A DNA stretch of 64,000 nucleotides from Enterobacteriaceae bacterium LSJC7. Its GTDB lineage: Bacteria; Pseudomonadota; Gammaproteobacteria; Enterobacterales; Enterobacteriaceae. This document shows positions 1 through 8,694 of this stretch, one piece after another; positions within the stretch are counted from its first letter, which is position 1; each line of letters begins with the position of its first letter. Below the pieces are notes generated by a model. That model was not told the origin of the DNA and did no database searches. It saw nothing but the letters and a program-made list of their open reading frames with translations. A program made the position numbers and the translations under genes. The stretch covers positions 1 to 64,000 of the forward strand of contig AMFN01000022.1 in assembly GCA_000302695.1 (NCBI GenBank). Direction: 5' to 3'.

Positions 1-143
1 ATAAAAACGTCGGTGAGCTGAAGCTTGGCGTGGAAGGTAAGATGGCCAACGACTTCACCATGTGGGGCAACGTTGCTCAGCAGGTAGGTAGCGCGGGCTA
101 TTCCGACACCACAGTGATGTTTGGTGCACGCGTTAACTTCTGA
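1..143 (+). CDS. Autotransporter beta-barrel C-terminus (partial)
   Basis: Only the last 46 codons are present, in the frame starting at base 3 and ending at the TGA at 141-143. The peptide has the repeating beta-strand pattern of a type V autotransporter translocator (motifs GNVAQQVGSAGYSDT, then the terminal GARVNF). It ends in an aromatic residue, as expected for the outer-membrane insertion signal recognised by the Bam complex. The passenger domain lies outside the window, so its function (adhesin or other) cannot be told. Family assignment rests on the barrel end only. Confidence 0.75.
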   Translation, partial: KNVGELKLGVEGKMANDFTMWGNVAQQVGSAGYSDTTVMFGARVNF

Positions 144-176
144 TAAATCGCCCTCACAGGCGTAAACGGTAATACG

Positions 177-208
177 GGCCAGAGCGCAACGCGTTCTGGC
201 CTTTTTTT
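177..208 (+). terminator. Rho-independent terminator after the autotransporter gene
   Basis: GGCCAGA pairs with TTCTGGCC around a GC-rich loop and is followed by seven T residues. It lies 34 bases after the autotransporter stop codon. Confidence 0.85.
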
Positions 209-752
209 GCCACAACACTTCCGCTATCTGCCTTTCTCATCCTACTGAAAAACCGTCGCGTCAAATTCAACAAGCCCTCGTTAACTACATTACTACTACC
301 CGGCCGCCAGACTGACTGTGTTTATTGCTGGTATATAAAGCAGTGCCGGATTCAATGTGAGCGTGTCGAGCCGACGTTGCCATTACCCGTCAGTCACTCA
401 ACGCCGTAAGAAAACCTCGGTCCGTGGCGCTCAGAAGCAGGGGAGATACAAGAGTGGTAACTACCAACAATGGCTACAGCGAGTTGCGGCTGTTTCAGCA
501 CAGGCATCCCTGCAAGGTTGGGCGATGCAAAAGGACGTGCTGTGCGCTCATTATGCAAGCTAAGTCTGTAGTCGCACGACCTGCACGGTAGAACGGATAT
601 CGTCGGTCAGAAAACCCGTCCGACAGGCGCATGAACAGTGCTCTGCCAGCCCCCTTCTGCTTATCCTGATAACTCCCCTGCAAATGCGATCAGGGCCGGA
701 CAACCTCTCTGGCGCAGTCGCTAACAGTGTACTTTGCAGGTGGCCCTGGTTA
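209..752. other. Intergenic region, no supported gene
   Basis: No reading frame here has a recognisable family, a good ribosome site or sensible composition. Downstream of the minus-strand ABC ATPase this is where a second ATPase domain or permease would be expected; none is seen on either strand. Confidence 0.5.
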
Positions 753-1661
753 TTACGCAGACACCTTGTGTGTCGCCAGACCAGCAACGGAGGCGGCAAT
801 CGCCGATGAGGTATGTTCAATTTGATAACGAACAGGCAGCATTCTGACGGCACTAAGCAGGCCATCACACTGTTTTCCTGTGACGTAGAGGGTATTGCTA
901 AAAATCACGGTCTGCTCAACTTCCTTTATGCCGCTGAACTGGCATTTGAGGCTAAGCAAATCAGGGCCGCGTATCGCAAACGTCGTCAGTGCTAATGAAT
1001 GGACAATGGTCTGCGCAGGCCCGCAGGACAGCAGCCTGCCGTTTACCATCCTGACGAGGTGGTGACATCGCTCGGCTTCATCACTGTAGTGTGTGCTGAC
1101 AAGAATAGTCATGCCTGCGCCGGACAGACGCTCCAACGCCTGCCAGAATGCCTGGCGTGCAGCCAGCGTCACACCTGCGGTAGGCTCATCAAGAATCAAC
1201 ACCTTTGGCGCATGCAGAATACTGGCGGCCAGCGACACCCTGAGCTTGCAGTCGCTGTTCAGGTGTAGTGCAAGCGTATTGCACAGATGCTCAACATTAA
1301 GCTCAGTGATAAGTTCATCAACGCGCTTTTGGGCATAAGGTACGCTGCGTGATTTCGCCAGAAAAAGAAGGTTCTCTTTGACAGTAAGCTGTTCCACCAG
1401 GGAAATGTTCTGCGACATATCTCCGGTGAGCGACCTGACTTGCTCAGGTTTTGCAAAAATATCGATTCCGCAGCACTGGCCTGCGCCGCTGTCCGGGCGT
1501 TCAAGGCCGCACATGATGCGCATCAGCGTGGTCTTACCGCTGCCCTCCGGCCCGACAAACCCGGTGATTTTCCCCGCAGGTATGCGCAGCGAGGCATCCA
1601 TGATGGCCCGCCTGCCGCCAAACGATTTATTGACGTCACGCAACTCGATACTGTATTCCAT
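753..1661 (-). CDS. Orphan ABC-2 type ATP-binding protein, degraded signature motif
   Basis: The 302-residue protein resembles the first nucleotide-binding domain of YbhF/RbbA-type ABC-2 ATPases. Walker A is GPEGSGKT (37-44), the Q-loop Gln is near 84, Walker B is VLILDE (154-159) and the switch His is H191. The ABC signature, normally LSGGQ-like, reads LNSDC (134-138), so the two glycines that contact ATP across the dimer are missing. No second ATPase domain and no permease follow on this strand. The winged-helix regulator gene lies 39 bases upstream and probably shares the transcript. It may be a surviving piece of a larger exporter or have a non-transport role; activity is doubtful. Confidence 0.7.
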   Translation of the reverse strand: MEYSIELRDVNKSFGGRRAIMDASLRIPAGKITGFVGPEGSGKTTLMRIMCGLERPDSGAGQCCGIDIFAKPEQVRSLTGDMSQNISLVEQLTVKENLLFLAKSRSVPYAQKRVDELITELNVEHLCNTLALHLNSDCKLRVSLAASILHAPKVLILDEPTAGVTLAARQAFWQALERLSGAGMTILVSTHYSDEAERCHHLVRMVNGRLLSCGPAQTIVHSLALTTFAIRGPDLLSLKCQFSGIKEVEQTVIFSNTLYVTGKQCDGLLSAVRMLPVRYQIEHTSSAIAASVAGLATHKVSA

Positions 1662-1700
1662 TACAGCAATCCCCTCCTCCCTGCCCGGCAGCGTCTATCT

Positions 1701-2225
1701 TTACTTATTTTCCAGCCGGGTAATGTGAGGCATATTAACTAATGAGCGCAGGCGTGAAAATACTTTTCTGATAAAGGAATCATGCTCGCCGCGGCTATGA
1801 TTGCACAAGGCGTGAGGAATTATGGAGGAATAGGCGCCACTGGCATTATTATCAGCGGCAAGCTTCTGGCTGTTACGCAGAGTATAACCAACACCACGTG
1901 AATTCAGCAGCAAATGATGGGGCTTTTCCTGATCAAAGAAAAAACGGCGTAATGTAAATATGACCTGGCGAATGCTGTTTTCAGTCACGAATTTATTTTT
2001 CCAGACTTCTGCCATGATGTCATCTTTGGACACCACTTTTCCCTGGTTAGACAAAAGTAGCATAAGCATTCTTGACTCAGTAGTACTTAGTTTTACTTCT
2101 GAGATAAACCTGTCTGCTTCATGGCCAGCATCATTAGTGTAAGTGGTTAATGTCGTGAAACCCTGCTCGTGAGTGATAACAAACATATGCTGGTTGTTGA
2201 CTATCTGAAATACCTGCTTTTCCAC
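1701..2225 (-). CDS. Winged-helix (CadC/ToxR/OmpR-type) transcription regulator
   Basis: The 174-residue protein carries a Trans_reg_C winged helix over residues about 40-120: KLSTTESRMLMLLLS, then VVSKDDIMAEVW, VTENSIRQVIFTLRR and the wing segment SRGVGYTL. No receiver domain and no hydrophobic membrane segment are visible, so unlike CadC or ToxR it should be soluble. I chose the GTG at 2225 because AAGGAG lies about 8 bases upstream. The longer ATG start at 2282 has no Shine-Dalgarno sequence and adds 19 unlikely residues. It ends 39 bases before the ABC ATPase start, so the two probably form one transcript. Its target and signal are unknown. Confidence 0.7.
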   Translation of the reverse strand: MEKQVFQIVNNQHMFVITHEQGFTTLTTYTNDAGHEADRFISEVKLSTTESRMLMLLLSNQGKVVSKDDIMAEVWKNKFVTENSIRQVIFTLRRFFFDQEKPHHLLLNSRGVGYTLRNSQKLAADNNASGAYSSIIPHALCNHSRGEHDSFIRKVFSRLRSLVNMPHITRLENK

Positions 2226-2956
2226 GGCTGAACTCCTTTCCTGCCAATTTAAAATCCTTACCTGGCGTGCAGATAAATACATTAATTAATTTTTAACTCG
2301 CTGTGTTAGCATAATCTTAAGTGCTTAGCGCGCAAAGAACAACGAACATTTTTGTGTTGATTACAACAGTGAATAGATAGTAATTGTTGTCAAAAAACAA
2401 AGATTCAACCACACAAAAAATTAACTAACCTACTGAAAAAAAAGAATTTAACACACCCAGGATTTTTGATAACAGGTGTTCTTTATGCCTCTGAATAATC
2501 CGATGATGATTTCAATAGCTTTGAGCAATAGCACTTATCAAATAGCCCCGGCAAGGAGAAGAACGCAGATTTTTCTGACAAAATCCCAGAGAAGTGATGC
2601 GCTTATTGATGTATAAAAAACCAGTTATCACCAACAACCAGCATTATCTTCTTTAAATAAAGACCGCTTAAGATGATTTTGTCGCAAAAGAGGCGTTACT
2701 GCTGTGATTTAATCAAAAATAACAGTGCGTTAATTTTAATGGATTATTATCATTAACACAGAAACCATCCAGTCAATTTAACCTGTTTTTATGTTAGAAA
2801 AAAAACGGTGTTTTGATATAAAAAACGATGGAAAAAGTAAAAACATCATTGAAAAAGGTAGCCCCCCTCCCTATACTCCGGCAATAAGTGATTACGCTCA
2901 TGGTGAGAGCGACACTGCCACACAGCCTCTTAATACTAATATCATGGAAAGATTGT
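2226..2956. other. AT-rich divergent regulatory region
   Basis: About 730 bases separate the minus-strand winged-helix regulator from the plus-strand LuxR-type regulator. The stretch is strongly AT-rich with many A/T tracts, typical of H-NS-silenced DNA in enterobacteria. No protein family was recognised in it. It presumably holds the promoters of both regulators. Confidence 0.5.
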
Positions 2957-3601
2957 ATGCAAACATTACCGATCGCTATTATGCATCCGTACCCGCTGGT
3001 CCTGGGTGCACTTTCATCATTATTCAATTCATCCGGTAAGTTTCGCGTTGCCCATATTTGCCTTAATTATGAGCAGCTGATTAGTGCTATTGGAATCAGT
3101 CAGGTCAACTTTGCCTTAATCGATATTGACTCACATATCCTCGACGAAAACGTACAGAATATGATTCGTCGCCTGATATTTATCAGGCCTGGCATTAAAG
3201 TTGTTCTGTATTCCGATAAGATTCACAGCGACGCTATCGCCGTACTCAAACGAACCGGTGTTTCAGCGCTCATCAGCAAAAAAGACATGCCTGAAGAACT
3301 GCTCAGCGCCTGCGAACAGATTTTACAAAGCAACGAGTTTTACCTCTCAGAGAATATCAAAGAGATTGATTCACGATCGCATGAGGTTTCTTTTGGTCTT
3401 TCCAGTAAAGAGCTGGAAGTGATCAAACTTATCGTTTCTGGCTATACATTAGTGGAAATCGCTGAGCTAAAAAACCGCTCACTCAGCACAATTTCAACAC
3501 ACAAATATAATGCTATGCGCAAACTGGGTATCAACTCCAACACCGAATTGTTGAAGTTTGCCTATGAGCACAATTTCTTTCAAAGTGCCGTCACGGAATA
3601 A
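2957..3601 (+). CDS. RcsB/BglJ-like LuxR-family response regulator
   Basis: A receiver-like domain (residues 1 to about 120) is followed by a LuxR/FixJ helix-turn-helix near the C-terminus (LSSKELEVIKLIVSGY, then VEIAELKNRSLSTISTHK, then AMRKLGI). Overall length (214 aa) and the HTH resemble RcsB (216 aa). The acidic pair expected at the start of a receiver (DDHP in RcsB) is replaced by IMHP, and the phospho-acceptor region reads ALIDIDS, so ordinary Asp phosphorylation is uncertain; BglJ-type RcsB partners also lack phosphorylation. ATG 2957 is preceded by GGAAAG; an upstream in-frame ATG at 2888 would add 23 residues without family support. Because Rcs proteins control flhDC in enterobacteria, a role in motility or envelope control is plausible but inferred. 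Confidence 0.7.
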   Translation: MQTLPIAIMHPYPLVLGALSSLFNSSGKFRVAHICLNYEQLISAIGISQVNFALIDIDSHILDENVQNMIRRLIFIRPGIKVVLYSDKIHSDAIAVLKRTGVSALISKKDMPEELLSACEQILQSNEFYLSENIKEIDSRSHEVSFGLSSKELEVIKLIVSGYTLVEIAELKNRSLSTISTHKYNAMRKLGINSNTELLKFAYEHNFFQSAVTE

Positions 3602-4152
3602 ACAGACTCCCTGCTTACACGTTGACCATGCCGGGAGAATGCAACCGGGCTTTCTGCTGCTGGCATTCTCATTGCCACGTTTATACTGGCTGGGCAGCTG
3701 CTCGTCACTGAAGAAAGCAGAGCGACACTGGCTCTGATTTCTTCAGTGAGATACGCATTCCCCCTCCACATTCCACCGGGCTGTCCGGGCCATTCAGGTG
3801 CATCAGCCCGACGAAATCGCTCATCGCACATCAGACTCTTCCTCACGGATTTGCCTTCACTTGTCAGCAATAAAAAAATTCTGATAAAAATCATGACAAC
3901 GAAACAACGGGGAAAATACTTCTCAGAAAATAAAAAGATGTCGAATATGACGCCATACCTTAGGAATTCAGCCCATCATTTCGTACAGTTATTTTTTATT
4001 TTTGTAAGTAAATGAAAGTAGCCATCTTTAATTCATTGATATACTGTTCTTCGCCTTCGTTAAGAGTATATCATTTACTGTTCATTTAGATTGGCGACCA
4101 GATAACCCTATAAAATACGTACCGGCAGAAGGCTCCAAAAGGCACTAAATGC
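3602..4152. other. Intergenic region, no supported gene
   Basis: About 550 bases between the LuxR-type regulator and the diguanylate cyclase. The first part is GC-richer and the last 150 bases AT-rich, as in a promoter. No sigma-28-like site, RNA gene or protein family was recognised. Confidence 0.4.
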
Positions 4153-5712
4153 ATGATAAATAAAGAAAATAATAAATATGGCGTAGAGAAAAACCTCGAC
4201 TATGCCTTTATAATAATATTATCTTTTAACATTATCGCGTTCACTTGTTATATCTTCTTTGACATTTTTAACAAACGTAACGCAATATATGACCGTGCCA
4301 GTGATTATGTTTACAATGTCTCCGGCCTGAATGTTCAGCAATTAATTAAACCGCTTGAGAACACACTTAACGAGCTGGTTCGCGTACTGGAAGTTCAGGA
4401 TCACGGTGCCATTGAATCGCAAGCGACCCGCAATATATTCAGCCACCTTCTGCATGCCAGCCACGGCTTACGCACCATTAATTTCGCCAGCCGTGACGGC
4501 ACCTTTTATGCCGTGCCGGATATCGGCAACATTGACGAGCCGCAGTCCCGTCCGTGGTACAACAAAAAGAACAGCAGCAGTACTTTCGTCTTTTACACGC
4601 CGATATACAAAGACTACTTTGACCACTCCCATACCGTCTCCATTTCTCGCCCTATTTTTGACAATATTGGCGCATTTTATGGCTCGATTTCTGCTGACCT
4701 GAATCTGGTGGAGCTGGGCTATTCCATGCGCGCGCTCAACCAGCCGATGACGGGCGAAACCATGGTGATTGACCGCAACGGCCTGGTGCTGATTCACAGC
4801 GAGCCTAATCAGATTGGCCGCCAGAAAATCCCGCCCGAACTGGTATTGCAGATGAACAACAGCACGGGCGTGGTAGAAGACCCGCAAACTGGCGATCGTC
4901 TGTTTTACTTCTCCTACACCAACCCGGACTGGTTTGCCGTTTATCGTATCAGCCATAAAACCATTTTCGACAGCATCCTTTTACAGGTGGTGCCCGTCCT
5001 GCTTATCTTTCTGATTCTGACCTTCGTTATCTGCCTGATGTGGTACCTGACCAAAAACACCATTCATAAAATGATGGCCGATATCGTGACGATGATCCGT
5101 TTTGGTGGCGAAGCCTCGCCGCCAGATATCAACAGCATCCGCCACGAAATCAACCGCAATGCCAAAGTCCTGCAGGCTGAAAAAGCGCGCGCTGACAAAG
5201 ATGCGCTCACCGGGTTGTTTAACCGCGGCTGTTTTGACAATGCGCTGGTCAGGCACCTGGAGTCCGGCACGCCATTCAGCCTGGCACTGATTGATATCGA
5301 TAATTTCAAATCCATTAACGATACCTGGGGCCATGTTATTGGCGATGTCGTCCTCAGGCACGTTGCCCGACAAGGCCAGCACTTCGTTGATGAGCGCGGT
5401 ACGGTGTACCGCTATGGCGGCGAAGAAATTGCCGTCCTGTTCCCTGAGCTTGATGCCCGGCAGGCATGGGAAATCATTGAAGCGTGGCGGGCGGACATTT
5501 CCGTTAAAAAATGGCGCGAAGCCGGTATGAAAATCACGTTTAGCGGTGGCATAAACGACTCGCATGGAGAAGATGCCGAAGGCCTTATCTCAAGCGTTGA
5601 CGCGCTGCTTTATAAGGCAAAACACGGTGGTAAAAATCAGGTGCTGACTGCGGATTGCGTTCCACGTATGCATGCTGTGACGACCAGTACGGCAACCAGC
5701 CATCCTTCCTGA
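4153..5712 (+). CDS. Membrane diguanylate cyclase with dCACHE sensor and GGDEF domain
   Basis: The 519-residue protein has TM1 (about 18-38), a periplasmic double-CACHE sensor (about 45-270), TM2 (about 275-299) and a cytoplasmic GGDEF domain (about 345-500), so it should make c-di-GMP at the inner membrane. DALTGLFNR (350-358), the metal site DIDNFKSIND and the active loop GGEEI (422-426) are present, so catalysis is expected. The inhibitory RxxD I-site before the loop is absent: the two key positions are D and G. The CACHE domain has RPWY (133-136), YKD and a distal Asp, close to the amino-acid-binding pattern, but Asp stands where the pattern has its first Tyr. The stop is 18 bases before a phosphodiesterase gene, so synthesis and breakdown are probably co-transcribed. 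Confidence 0.9.
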   Translation: MINKENNKYGVEKNLDYAFIIILSFNIIAFTCYIFFDIFNKRNAIYDRASDYVYNVSGLNVQQLIKPLENTLNELVRVLEVQDHGAIESQATRNIFSHLLHASHGLRTINFASRDGTFYAVPDIGNIDEPQSRPWYNKKNSSSTFVFYTPIYKDYFDHSHTVSISRPIFDNIGAFYGSISADLNLVELGYSMRALNQPMTGETMVIDRNGLVLIHSEPNQIGRQKIPPELVLQMNNSTGVVEDPQTGDRLFYFSYTNPDWFAVYRISHKTIFDSILLQVVPVLLIFLILTFVICLMWYLTKNTIHKMMADIVTMIRFGGEASPPDINSIRHEINRNAKVLQAEKARADKDALTGLFNRGCFDNALVRHLESGTPFSLALIDIDNFKSINDTWGHVIGDVVLRHVARQGQHFVDERGTVYRYGGEEIAVLFPELDARQAWEIIEAWRADISVKKWREAGMKITFSGGINDSHGEDAEGLISSVDALLYKAKHGGKNQVLTADCVPRMHAVTTSTATSHPS

Positions 5713-5730
5713 CCCTTTGCGAACCCATTG

Positions 5731-7263
5731 ATGAAAACCAAGAAAAACACTTTCTGGAATATGTTAATCGCGTCCTGTTGCGTACTGGCTCTGTGGACCA
5801 TCGGGGCGGTACTGATTCACTGTCAAACCATCAGTACCAACAAAACCGAAGATGAAATAAACCTTTCTGGCACCCTTAACCGCATTGATATGATTTTCGA
5901 TACGGTCACAAACTCGCTGGATAAAGCCTCACATTTCTATAACGGCCACTGTGGTGAAATGGTGACATCGCTGCGTCAGCTGGCTTCGTTGTCACCCTAC
6001 TCACGCTCGTTCAGCATCGTTGAAAATAACGTTATTCGCTGCTCGTCGCTGGAAGGCGATATCTCTGTTGCAGTCAGTGAATACTTTAAAGAGAAGCAGA
6101 AACTGTCGCTGAGTTACGGACCTATCCCCACCAATAACACGCTGGTCATTAACCTGAAACGCGCGTTTCAGCAGATGGAGATCATTGCCAGTATTCCCGG
6201 CTTCTATTTCTATAACGACATCGCAGGGCGTAACAGCAACGAGCAACTGTACCTGAACATTAACGGTTTCTACCTCAACAGCCAGGGCCAGCTACGCGCA
6301 CAACTGCCTGAACGCCAGGGTACACGCACCCTCATTCAGGCCTCATCACGCTACGACTATAAACTCACCTATGTGCTGCCGGACTCTTATACTCTGAAAC
6401 AGTACTACCAGTCGGCAGCCACGCTATTTTATGTGTTTGTGGCTCTGGGTCCACTGGCAGGCGCCTGGCTGTATAACTTTCTTAACCGACCGAAATCGCT
6501 GCGCAGAAAGCTGGAAATGGCCATTTATAACGGCGAGATCCAGCCCTGGTTCCAGCCGCAGGTCGATACCAAAACCGGTGAGCTGATTGGCTGTGAAGTG
6601 CTGGCTCGCTGGATTTCGCCCAATGACGGCATTATTCCTCCTAACCAGTTTATTCCCCTTGCCGAAGAGTCAGGGCTGGTGGTGCCGATGACACGCGATC
6701 TGATGCAGCAGGTGAAAACATGGCTGCTGGCCGAGCAGCAAAAGATATCGCCGCACTTTCATGTGAGTGTGAACTTCAGCTCCAGCCATATTCTGTCCAA
6801 CGAGATTGTTGAAGACTGCCGAACGTTTCTGACCGGCATTCCTGCTGGCCTGATTCGCCTTGTGGTGGAAATTACCGAAAGCGAAGTGCTTAACGATCAC
6901 AAGCAAATCAACGATATTCTGACGCAGCTACACGATCTGGGGGCGATTATCGCTATTGATGATTTCGGCACCGGCTACTCTAACCTGAGCTATTTGCAGG
7001 ACTATCCGCTGGATATTCTGAAGGTGGACCGCAAATTTATTGCACAGCTGGAGCCGGAGATCGCACAGCGCCATCTGATTGCGGGCATTATTGATATTTC
7101 GAAGAAGCTGGAATTGCGCACCGTGGTTGAAGGCGTCGAAACAGAAAAGCATGTGGAAAGCCTGAAAATGCTCGGCGCTACGTGGTTACAGGGTTTCTAT
7201 TACGGTAAGCCTGTTTCTGCCAGCGAGTTCACCCGCACGTGGCTTAACAAAACCAGCACCTGA
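5731..7263 (+). CDS. CSS-motif EAL-domain c-di-GMP phosphodiesterase
   Basis: The 510-residue inner-membrane protein has TM1 (about 10-30), a periplasmic CSS domain with Cys74 and C104-S105-S106, TM2 (about 230-250) and a cytoplasmic EAL domain (about 258-505). The residues needed for metal binding and hydrolysis are all present: EVLAR (289-293), N348, E380, the DDFGTG pair D410-D411, K431, E467 and Q487, so it should cut c-di-GMP to pGpG. CSS-type phosphodiesterases are known to be controlled by periplasmic disulphide state. ATG 5731 is used; the TTG just before it is also in frame. It lies 18 bases after the cyclase gene. Lowering c-di-GMP favours swimming, which fits the flagellar neighbourhood. 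Confidence 0.9.
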   Translation: MKTKKNTFWNMLIASCCVLALWTIGAVLIHCQTISTNKTEDEINLSGTLNRIDMIFDTVTNSLDKASHFYNGHCGEMVTSLRQLASLSPYSRSFSIVENNVIRCSSLEGDISVAVSEYFKEKQKLSLSYGPIPTNNTLVINLKRAFQQMEIIASIPGFYFYNDIAGRNSNEQLYLNINGFYLNSQGQLRAQLPERQGTRTLIQASSRYDYKLTYVLPDSYTLKQYYQSAATLFYVFVALGPLAGAWLYNFLNRPKSLRRKLEMAIYNGEIQPWFQPQVDTKTGELIGCEVLARWISPNDGIIPPNQFIPLAEESGLVVPMTRDLMQQVKTWLLAEQQKISPHFHVSVNFSSSHILSNEIVEDCRTFLTGIPAGLIRLVVEITESEVLNDHKQINDILTQLHDLGAIIAIDDFGTGYSNLSYLQDYPLDILKVDRKFIAQLEPEIAQRHLIAGIIDISKKLELRTVVEGVETEKHVESLKMLGATWLQGFYYGKPVSASEFTRTWLNKTST

Positions 7264-7665
7264 CCTTTTCCCCCTTCCCGCTGACCTGCTCACAGTTCTG
7301 TGAGCAGGCGCTATTTTAAGACAAATAACCCTAAATAGTGTGCTGACATAGGCAGCGGTTTGTATTATCGTAATCCACATTGTTGACACTATATTACGTT
7401 AACACCCCGAAAATCATTTCGATTGCCTGCTTTTTCATTAAAAGCCAGTGTAAATATTCTGCTCTTAATGCAACCAAACTGTTTCTTCCTTTCTGGCACC
7501 CTGTATTCGGTGTTTTTCATTATTGTTACCAGGCTGAACAGCAGCACAACACGCGTTGACTAAATTCCCCCGCACCTTTTCGACAGGTTTATTATTCGCT
7601 CAGTTTTTACTTTAAGAATAATCCAATCCGTATAGGGATAAGGGTTAAGACAACGGGAGAACACC
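7264..7665. other. Intergenic region upstream of the EamA transporter
   Basis: About 400 bases with an AT-rich middle. No terminator with a clean hairpin and T-run, riboswitch or protein family was recognised; the transporter promoter is presumably here. Confidence 0.4.
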
Positions 7666-8682
7666 ATGAGCAAATTCAGTCTGGCGAAACCAGGCGTGGC
7701 CTTCCTGGCGGTGTGTGCGATTTTCGTGAACATTCTGTGGGGAACGCCCTTTCCGCTGGTAAAAGAGATGTACGCACAGATGAACATCTCGGCGGCAGCG
7801 CTTGGCGACAACTACAATGGCCAGGTGCTGACCACCATCAGCATCCGCTTTTTTCTGGCAGGCCTTATTACCCTGGTGATGGCCAAACTGATGGGTCAGC
7901 AAATCTTTAAAGTCACGCCACGCCAGTGGTACGAAGTGACTTCAATGGGGATTGTCAGCACCACCGCCGCGTACCTGTTTTTTAATATTGGCCTGGTGAA
8001 CACCACCACCATCAAGTCCACCGTCCTGGCACAGTCATCTATTTTCTTCTCCGTCATTCTGGCGCACTTCGCCTACAAAAATGACAAGCTGAACCAGCCG
8101 AAAACCATTGGTCTGATGCTGGGCCTGACCGGTCTGCTGGCGGTAAATCTGATGAACAACGGCAACGGCCTGCGCGAAATGCTCAGCTTCTCCTGGCTTG
8201 GCGATGGTTTCATGGTGCTCTACGGCCTGGTTGCCGCACTCGGCATGATGCAGGCAAAACGCATCGGTTCGTCGCTGAACTCATTCGTGATGACCGGCTG
8301 GAACCTGACTATTGGTGCCGCCATTCTGTTTGTTATTGGCCTGTTCATGGGCGGTAGCCTGAGCGCCATAACCTGGACGCCGAGCGCCATGGTCCTGATG
8401 CTGATTCTGGCGCTTATCGCAAGCGTTGCCTTCGGCCTGTGGTACTGGATTGTTCAGCACGCCAAAATTGGTGAGATCTCAATCTACAAGTTCTGTATGC
8501 CACTGTCTGGCAGCCTGCTCTCCGTCTTCATGGGCCAGGACAGCTTCACGCTGCCGCTGACCATCGGTCTGGTACTGGTCTGCGTGGGTATTGTGATTGT
8601 GAACAAACCGCCGAAATTTCTGCTGCGTAAAAAAGCCGTTGATGAGTCTACAATCAACGCGCACACCAACAAAATCCAGTAA
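7666..8682 (+). CDS. EamA/DMT-superfamily transporter (probable metabolite exporter)
   Basis: The 338-residue protein is almost wholly hydrophobic, with about ten membrane helices in two EamA-type halves (first half starting FVNILWGTPFPLVKE, second half from about residue 180). This is the drug/metabolite transporter fold that exports amino acids and related metabolites. The start at 7666 follows GGGAGAACACC. The stop is 12 bases before a ProC-type reductase gene, so both are likely made from one mRNA, which hints at a proline- or imino-acid-related substrate. The substrate cannot be read from sequence. Confidence 0.8.
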   Translation: MSKFSLAKPGVAFLAVCAIFVNILWGTPFPLVKEMYAQMNISAAALGDNYNGQVLTTISIRFFLAGLITLVMAKLMGQQIFKVTPRQWYEVTSMGIVSTTAAYLFFNIGLVNTTTIKSTVLAQSSIFFSVILAHFAYKNDKLNQPKTIGLMLGLTGLLAVNLMNNGNGLREMLSFSWLGDGFMVLYGLVAALGMMQAKRIGSSLNSFVMTGWNLTIGAAILFVIGLFMGGSLSAITWTPSAMVLMLILALIASVAFGLWYWIVQHAKIGEISIYKFCMPLSGSLLSVFMGQDSFTLPLTIGLVLVCVGIVIVNKPPKFLLRKKAVDESTINAHTNKIQ

Positions 8683-8694
8683 CCCGGAGACATC

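Noticed and set aside
357-563. Open frame of 68 codons in the gap after the autotransporter terminator
   Set aside because: Basic, Gln/Ser-rich composition, no ribosome site, no family resemblance.
495-868. Minus-strand frames that might continue the ABC ATPase by frameshift
   Set aside because: Translations (Arg/Cys-rich) do not resemble a second nucleotide-binding domain or permease; the ATPase already has a family-like length for one domain.
3746-4015. 89-codon plus-strand frame before the diguanylate cyclase
   Set aside because: No ribosome site or recognisable domain; overlaps the AT-rich promoter area.
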